A DNA stretch of 64,000 bases from Ischnura elegans. Lineage: Eukaryota; Arthropoda; Insecta; Odonata; Coenagrionidae. Under the pieces are notes generated by a model, which was given only the letters and a program-made list of their open reading frames with translations, made no database searches and was not told the DNA's origin. Position numbers and translations under genes: made by a program. Below, in pieces: positions 61,801-64,000 of the stretch; within the stretch, counting starts at the first letter, position 1; each line of letters begins with the position of its first letter. The stretch is taken from positions 14,464,744 to 14,528,743 of the forward strand of contig NC_060248.1 of the NCBI RefSeq assembly GCF_921293095.1. Reading direction: 5' to 3'.

Positions 61801-64000
61801 ATAAACCTGGATGTGGTACAGAATGGATCAGCAATGGAAAGGGGCCTTCAAGAAATTCCTGGGCTGCATGGGTGAATTATGACATTTGATTATTCAGTGA
61901 GTTTAGCCGTGACTCCACCTTTCAGGGTTCTTTCTCTACAATAGTATAGTCCTTAGAGACATCTGAAGAGATTAAGCTATTCAGCAGCAATAGAATTAAA
62001 CTCTAGAAGCCAATCATTCAAGCTCTGAAAGTTCAGTTCTTCCACAAGGAAAGTTCCACTAATTATTCTTAGAATAATTAATAAATACTATTCTCTAAAA
62101 TGATTTGAGAAACTTAATTATTCAAATACTTAGTCAATTAGAATTGATAGAACACTAGCCATTTACATACCTTGAGATACTCGAGAACAATGATGTTTGG
62201 CACTAACTTAGCCATATTCTGCTCACCACAACCAGTAGGCATTCTGATAAGTTTCATCAAATTGGAAATAGTGTGACCAAGAAGATCTCCTGAGAAAATA
62301 TTTATTGCAGAAGAAATACATTAGAAAAAGAATATACAACAAGAATATGATTGATGAGCATACATCAAAATTTTAATTTTTGATGATTCAAAGAAATAAG
62401 GCTAGAAAATAACTAAAATCTCCCGATGCATGAGTGGGCACATAAAAAAAAACGAGCACCTACCCAAAGGATTAATCACAAGAGGACCAAGGCTATGAGG
62501 TTATGTAAAGCATCGCAAACTATGAATGTGAGACTAAAAGGTAAACTTAGGTGAGGAAAAGCTTAAGCAGATAGAGAAATTCAACCATTTGGGCAGCATA
62601 TTGGAGGAAAATGGATATAACAGTAAAGACATCGGGAAGAGACTTGCATTAGCAAAGTAGGAACAGGAGCCCATGAGAGGATCTGGAGAGTAGAGCTTTA
62701 TGGTGCAGAAACATGGACACCTGGGAAGGAGGACGAGAGAAGACTGGAGGGATTTAAGATGTAGGTCTGAAGAAGAATGGAGGTGAAGTGGACGGAGAGG
62801 ATGAGGCGCTGGATATGGTGGATAAGGAGAGGTAGCTTCTAGATGAGATACAGAGGAGCAGATACAAGGTATGGATGGAGCAAGTGGTGAGAGTGGGAAG
62901 GGGATGTTGAAAACAGTGTTAGAGGGTAAAATGTTAAGTAAACGAGGGAGAGGAAGTAAGTGAATAGGATTTTTTGATAGATTGAAAGGGAGAAGGCTTT
63001 ATCGTGAATTGAAGAGGGAACTTCATGAGGCTGTCAGAATACTTCTTAAGTACTTCATGGAATCCTTGCTTAATCATTAGAATACTTTAATATAATCACT
63101 ATAATAATAACTTACATGATAATAGTATTGGGTAAGTGTACACTAATGGGGATCATTAACAACATGTTTACACCTTCCCAAAAAAGACTAGCGCATATTG
63201 TTGGATCGAAAATTCAACCTTGTGAGGTTTCCTGTTAAATTTACCTCTCTGGAGCATGTACCCATTGATAACCTCTGGAGCCAAGCTCTCACTTCTACCA
63301 TAACGTAATACCATGTCATTAATTACTTGATATGAATTAAATAATTTTTTGCCTTCAGTAAAAGGCTGGTGGTCAATATCAATGCATTTTACAAGCTCTT
63401 AGACTTCAATTATCAAGGACATAGCTAAATAAAAACATCACTTGTCAAAAAATTATTGACATGGCAGTTATAAGTTGAACATCTTCAGGAGGCCTAGAAT
63501 AAATTCCCTGGCCAAGGCAATTAATTTTTTGGGATGGAATTTTTGCACTTAAAAAGATGAATTTAAATTGACTCCATACTTGACTACTCACCTACAGCAG
63601 ATACAGATATCACTTCTGAATTGGCCACAAAATTGTGAGGTAGATCCACAGACACATTGGCAGAGTATGACTTGGCATATCGCAAGTCCACAAAGAACGC
63701 CTTGTTCATGTGCACAGTTTCTCCTTCAGGCTACAGAGATACAAAATGAACATGAATTAATAGGTTTGCATAGGTAAATGATCTCCATCTAATAGTATTG
63801 TACATCCAATTGGAAAGAATACATCTATGAAGCATGGTTTATTTCTAAACCCATACCTCACGAGTGGGCCAATTTACCTTCACAAGCAATCTCCTAGTTT
63901 TTGAGTCTCTCAATGATGTGGATGTGGTGGCATACACTTTGATGTCAATTTCTCCAATTTGCTTTGGCTTTGCCATGAAAACAGAAACAACAGTCGATGA
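40650..64000 (-). CDS. CD109: CD109/TEP-like thioester protein, 5' half missing (12 exons)
   Basis: Member of the alpha-2-macroglobulin/complement family: a secreted or surface protein that binds targets through a thioester. Twelve exons join with consistent phase to 664 codons and a stop, against about 1400-1500 residues in the family, so the signal peptide and first macroglobulin domains lie to the right of 64000. In order: end of the A2M region and CUB part (exons 1-2), thioester domain with [16 protein letters not shown] (exon 3) and helices including [24 protein letters not shown] and [12 protein letters not shown] (exons 4-7), second CUB part (exon 8), receptor-binding domain with [15 protein letters not shown] and [14 protein letters not shown] (exons 9-11), and a tail with NLCDVC and DCLLSC plus a terminal hydrophobic stretch [12 protein letters not shown] (exon 12), as in GPI-anchored CD109. 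No break was seen. Several introns hold transposons. Confidence 0.93.
42047..42149 (-). CDS. CD109: CD109-like exon 11
   Basis: Encodes [20 protein letters not shown] and [18 protein letters not shown] is conserved at the end of the receptor domain. Donor A|GTGAGT. 103 bp. Confidence 0.93.
43174..43336 (-). CDS. CD109: CD109-like exon 10
   Basis: Encodes [20 protein letters not shown] and the stretch to VSLYFDQ before [18 protein letters not shown] is a strong receptor-domain signature. 163 bp. Confidence 0.94.
43465..44394. mobile_element. Tigger/pogo-type MITE, 930 bp, intron of CD109
   Basis: The ends CAGGCGGTCCTCGACTTTC and GAAAGTCGGGGACCGCCTG are inverted and flanked by TA. The target TA and the CAG start fit Tc1/mariner-pogo. 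No transposase frame is present. Confidence 0.85.
44937..45112 (-). CDS. CD109: CD109-like exon 9, receptor-binding domain start
   Basis: Encodes [30 protein letters not shown] and HLQLSVCSG. The correct frame is the one continuing exon 8; two other open frames overlap it. 176 bp. Confidence 0.92.
46457..46612 (-). CDS. CD109: CD109-like exon 8
   Basis: Encodes [15 protein letters not shown] through [10 protein letters not shown], following GGFASTQ as in other family members. 156 bp, phase 0 at both ends. Confidence 0.93.
47760..48367 (+). pseudogene. LINE 3' end with one stop and an ATT tail
   Basis: The plus-strand frame reads [46 protein letters not shown], a TAG (47989-47991), then in the same frame [28 protein letters not shown] and [10 protein letters not shown]. 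These are the standard C-terminal blocks of a non-LTR retrotransposon ORF2. AATAAA and (ATT)n (about 48337-48366) form the 3' end. It lies antisense in a CD109 intron. Confidence 0.82.
48424..50680 (+). mobile_element. Tigger-like (pogo) DNA transposon, 2257 bp
   Basis: The ends CAGTAAATTCCGGTTATTACG and its inverted partner (CGTTATAACCGAATTTTACTG) are flanked by TA on each side (48422-48423 and 50681-50682). It encloses the broken transposase 48908-50495 and lies in the CD109 intron between exons 7 and 8, antisense to the gene. Confidence 0.93.
48908..50495 (+). pseudogene. Tigger-like transposase, broken
   Basis: Pogo-family transposases cut and paste DNA at TA sites. The ATG at 48908 starts an N-terminal helix-turn-helix ([34 protein letters not shown]). 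After a TAA (49085-49087) in the same frame comes a CENP-B-type second HTH ([23 protein letters not shown]). The catalytic core keeps all three acidic positions: NCDET (about 49422), LLLDN (about 49768) and QPMDQG (about 49868). Frameshifts lie near 49490, 49800 and 50150. An acidic tail ends [11 protein letters not shown]. It is one stop and three shifts from open, so recently dead by comparison with the LINE pieces. Confidence 0.9.
51326..51699. mobile_element. PIF/Harbinger-type MITE, 374 bp
   Basis: The inverted ends AGGCCTGGTTACACGGTGCA / TGCACCGTGTAACCAGGCCT are exact for at least 20 bp and flanked by TAA on both sides (51323-51325 and 51700-51702). It lies in the CD109 intron, 52 bp beyond exon 7. 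Confidence 0.9.
51752..51957 (-). CDS. CD109: CD109-like exon 7, end of thioester domain
   Basis: Encodes [39 protein letters not shown] and [17 protein letters not shown]. Acceptor TTGCAG, donor CAG|GTTGGC. 206 bp. Confidence 0.94.
53072..53255 (-). CDS. CD109: CD109-like exon 6, thioester domain
   Basis: Starts [20 protein letters not shown] and continues [20 protein letters not shown]. Donor ATG|GTAAGC. 184 bp. Confidence 0.93.
53537..54136. repeat. GGTTCTCGGTAC-type repeat with strong palindrome
   Basis: The left part has GGTTCTCGGTACTGG and GGTTCTCGGC. The right part carries a perfect palindrome with 17-bp arms and a 6-nt loop (54085-54124: AAGGACCGGCAGTACCC then inverted). The outer ends GGGCGAGTTG / CAACTGACCC are partly inverted. 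It may be a degraded MITE. Confidence 0.5.
54761..55352. mobile_element. MITE with CAGGGTTCCC ends, about 590 bp
   Basis: The left end CAGGGTTCCCACTCGAAC is inverted against TTGAGAGGGAACCCCG, followed inward by TTCACGGTTTT repeats at both ends. TTTAA borders both sides, so the target could be TTAA. In the CD109 intron, 67 bp from the donor of exon 5. Confidence 0.65.
55420..55669 (-). CDS. CD109: CD109-like exon 5, thioester domain
   Basis: Encodes [36 protein letters not shown] and [16 protein letters not shown] before CAG|GTAATG. 250 bp. Confidence 0.94.
56722..57656. mobile_element. Second copy of the 930-bp Tigger-type MITE, left end lost
   Basis: From GCGCATCCCAACATTCAA to GAAAGTCAGGGACCGCCT it matches 43465-44394 in the same orientation. 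About the first 130 bp are missing. An extra 104 bp at 57349-57452 lies between two copies of GAAAGACATTAT. The right end is 28 bp from the exon 4 donor boundary. Confidence 0.8.
57685..57824 (-). CDS. CD109: CD109-like exon 4, thioester domain
   Basis: Encodes [35 protein letters not shown] and KDPKGSTW, the last codon shared with exon 5. 140 bp; donor TG|GTATGA. Confidence 0.94.
57888..58090 (+). repeat. tRNA-derived SINE, plus strand
   Basis: GGCTGGCGGTGTAAAGTCC, a CTCGCC block and GGTTCGAGTCC (57941-57951), a Pol III B-box, followed by GTAGGTTGCCCC. The same layout as the minus-strand copy at 23740-23925. It is in an intron of the CD109-like gene. Confidence 0.65.
58447..60791 (+). mobile_element. 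Second Tigger/pogo-like transposon, 2345 bp, decayed
   Basis: The ends CAGTAAAACCTAACCTTAACG and the inverted GTTTAAGAGAGGTTTTACTG are flanked by TA (58445-58446 and 60792-60793). Repeated GAACTCCCG(A/C)T(C/A)AACGAA words follow the ends. A transposase remnant is on the plus strand: [40 protein letters not shown] (59569-59701), then [14 protein letters not shown] in another frame. The third acidic residue is lost (RPLNRG for QPMDQG). Confidence 0.85.
60792..62170 (-). other. CD109 intron, no clear feature
   Basis: AT-rich intron between the second Tigger element and exon 3. No domain-bearing frame or clear inverted ends were seen. Confidence 0.6.
62171..62289 (-). CDS. CD109: CD109-like exon 3, thioester motif
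   Basis: Carries GCGEQ (codons at 62233-62219) in the context [20 protein letters not shown]. The Cys and Gln that form the thioester are intact. Donor AAG|GTATGT. 119 bp. Confidence 0.95.
62570..63010 (+). pseudogene. RTE-like LINE C-terminal fragment
   Basis: Broken plus-strand reading [20 protein letters not shown], then [31 protein letters not shown], then RGRG near 62945. This is the order of RTE-like LINE C-termini, as at 22060 and 17432. Many stops. In the CD109 intron between exons 2 and 3. Confidence 0.75.
63592..63730 (-). CDS. CD109: CD109-like exon 2
   Basis: Starts [20 protein letters not shown], the usual family sequence after LLVKPEGE, and ends VISVSAV plus one base before GTGAGT. 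139 bp. Confidence 0.93.
63878..64000 (-). CDS. CD109: CD109-like exon 1 of window (5' cut by window edge)
   Basis: Encodes [19 protein letters not shown] through RRLLVK before the donor AAG|GTAAAT. A second donor, GAG|GTATGG, 21 bp downstream (exon end 63857), would add VNWPTRE in frame. The shorter form fits the family join LLVK-PEGET better. Confidence 0.85.

Overview
The window is nuclear DNA of an animal, most likely an arthropod and probably an insect. The signs are spliceosomal introns with GT/AG borders, a Rab5 GTPase, a CD109/TEP-type thioester protein, AT-rich unique sequence, and many decayed arthropod-style transposable elements: hAT, PIF/Harbinger, piggyBac and Tigger/pogo DNA elements, non-LTR retroelements, and probable Penelope-like sequence. 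Only two host genes can be supported. Both are on the minus strand and both run off the window.

Region 1 (1 to about 10 kb) holds Rab5. Three coding exons (6270-6108, 5421-5270, 619-403) give the first 177 codons, with all the GTP-binding motifs. The last exon, with the variable tail and prenylated cysteines, lies left of position 1. A 5' UTR acceptor sits just before the ATG, so at least one non-coding exon lies further upstream; it was not located.

Region 2 (about 10 to 36 kb) is intergenic and heavily invaded. It holds hAT MITEs with 8-bp target duplications, TTAA-flanked piggyBac-type MITEs (two nested inside other elements), LINE 3' ends, an inverted pair of about 650-bp TIR units, tRNA-like SINE sequence, and a block with hammerhead-like Penelope motifs. 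The most unusual item is at 18103-21859. About 70-bp terminal inverted repeats bracket a broken, intron-containing gene that joins a SWIM zinc finger to a YqaJ-type nuclease domain.

Region 3 (about 36 to 64 kb) is the 3' half of the CD109/TEP-like gene: 12 exons, 664 codons, phases consistent at every junction. It has an intact GCGEQ thioester motif, a TED helical domain, a receptor-binding domain and a hydrophobic, GPI-like C-terminus. Its introns contain two Tigger/pogo elements, two copies of a related 0.9-kb MITE, LINE fragments, a SINE and a Harbinger-type MITE. Some of these lie within tens of bases of splice donors.

No CRISPR, bacterial operon, functional tRNA/rRNA gene or virus was seen. 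Element family assignments rest on motifs, TIRs and target duplications read by eye, not on database searches.
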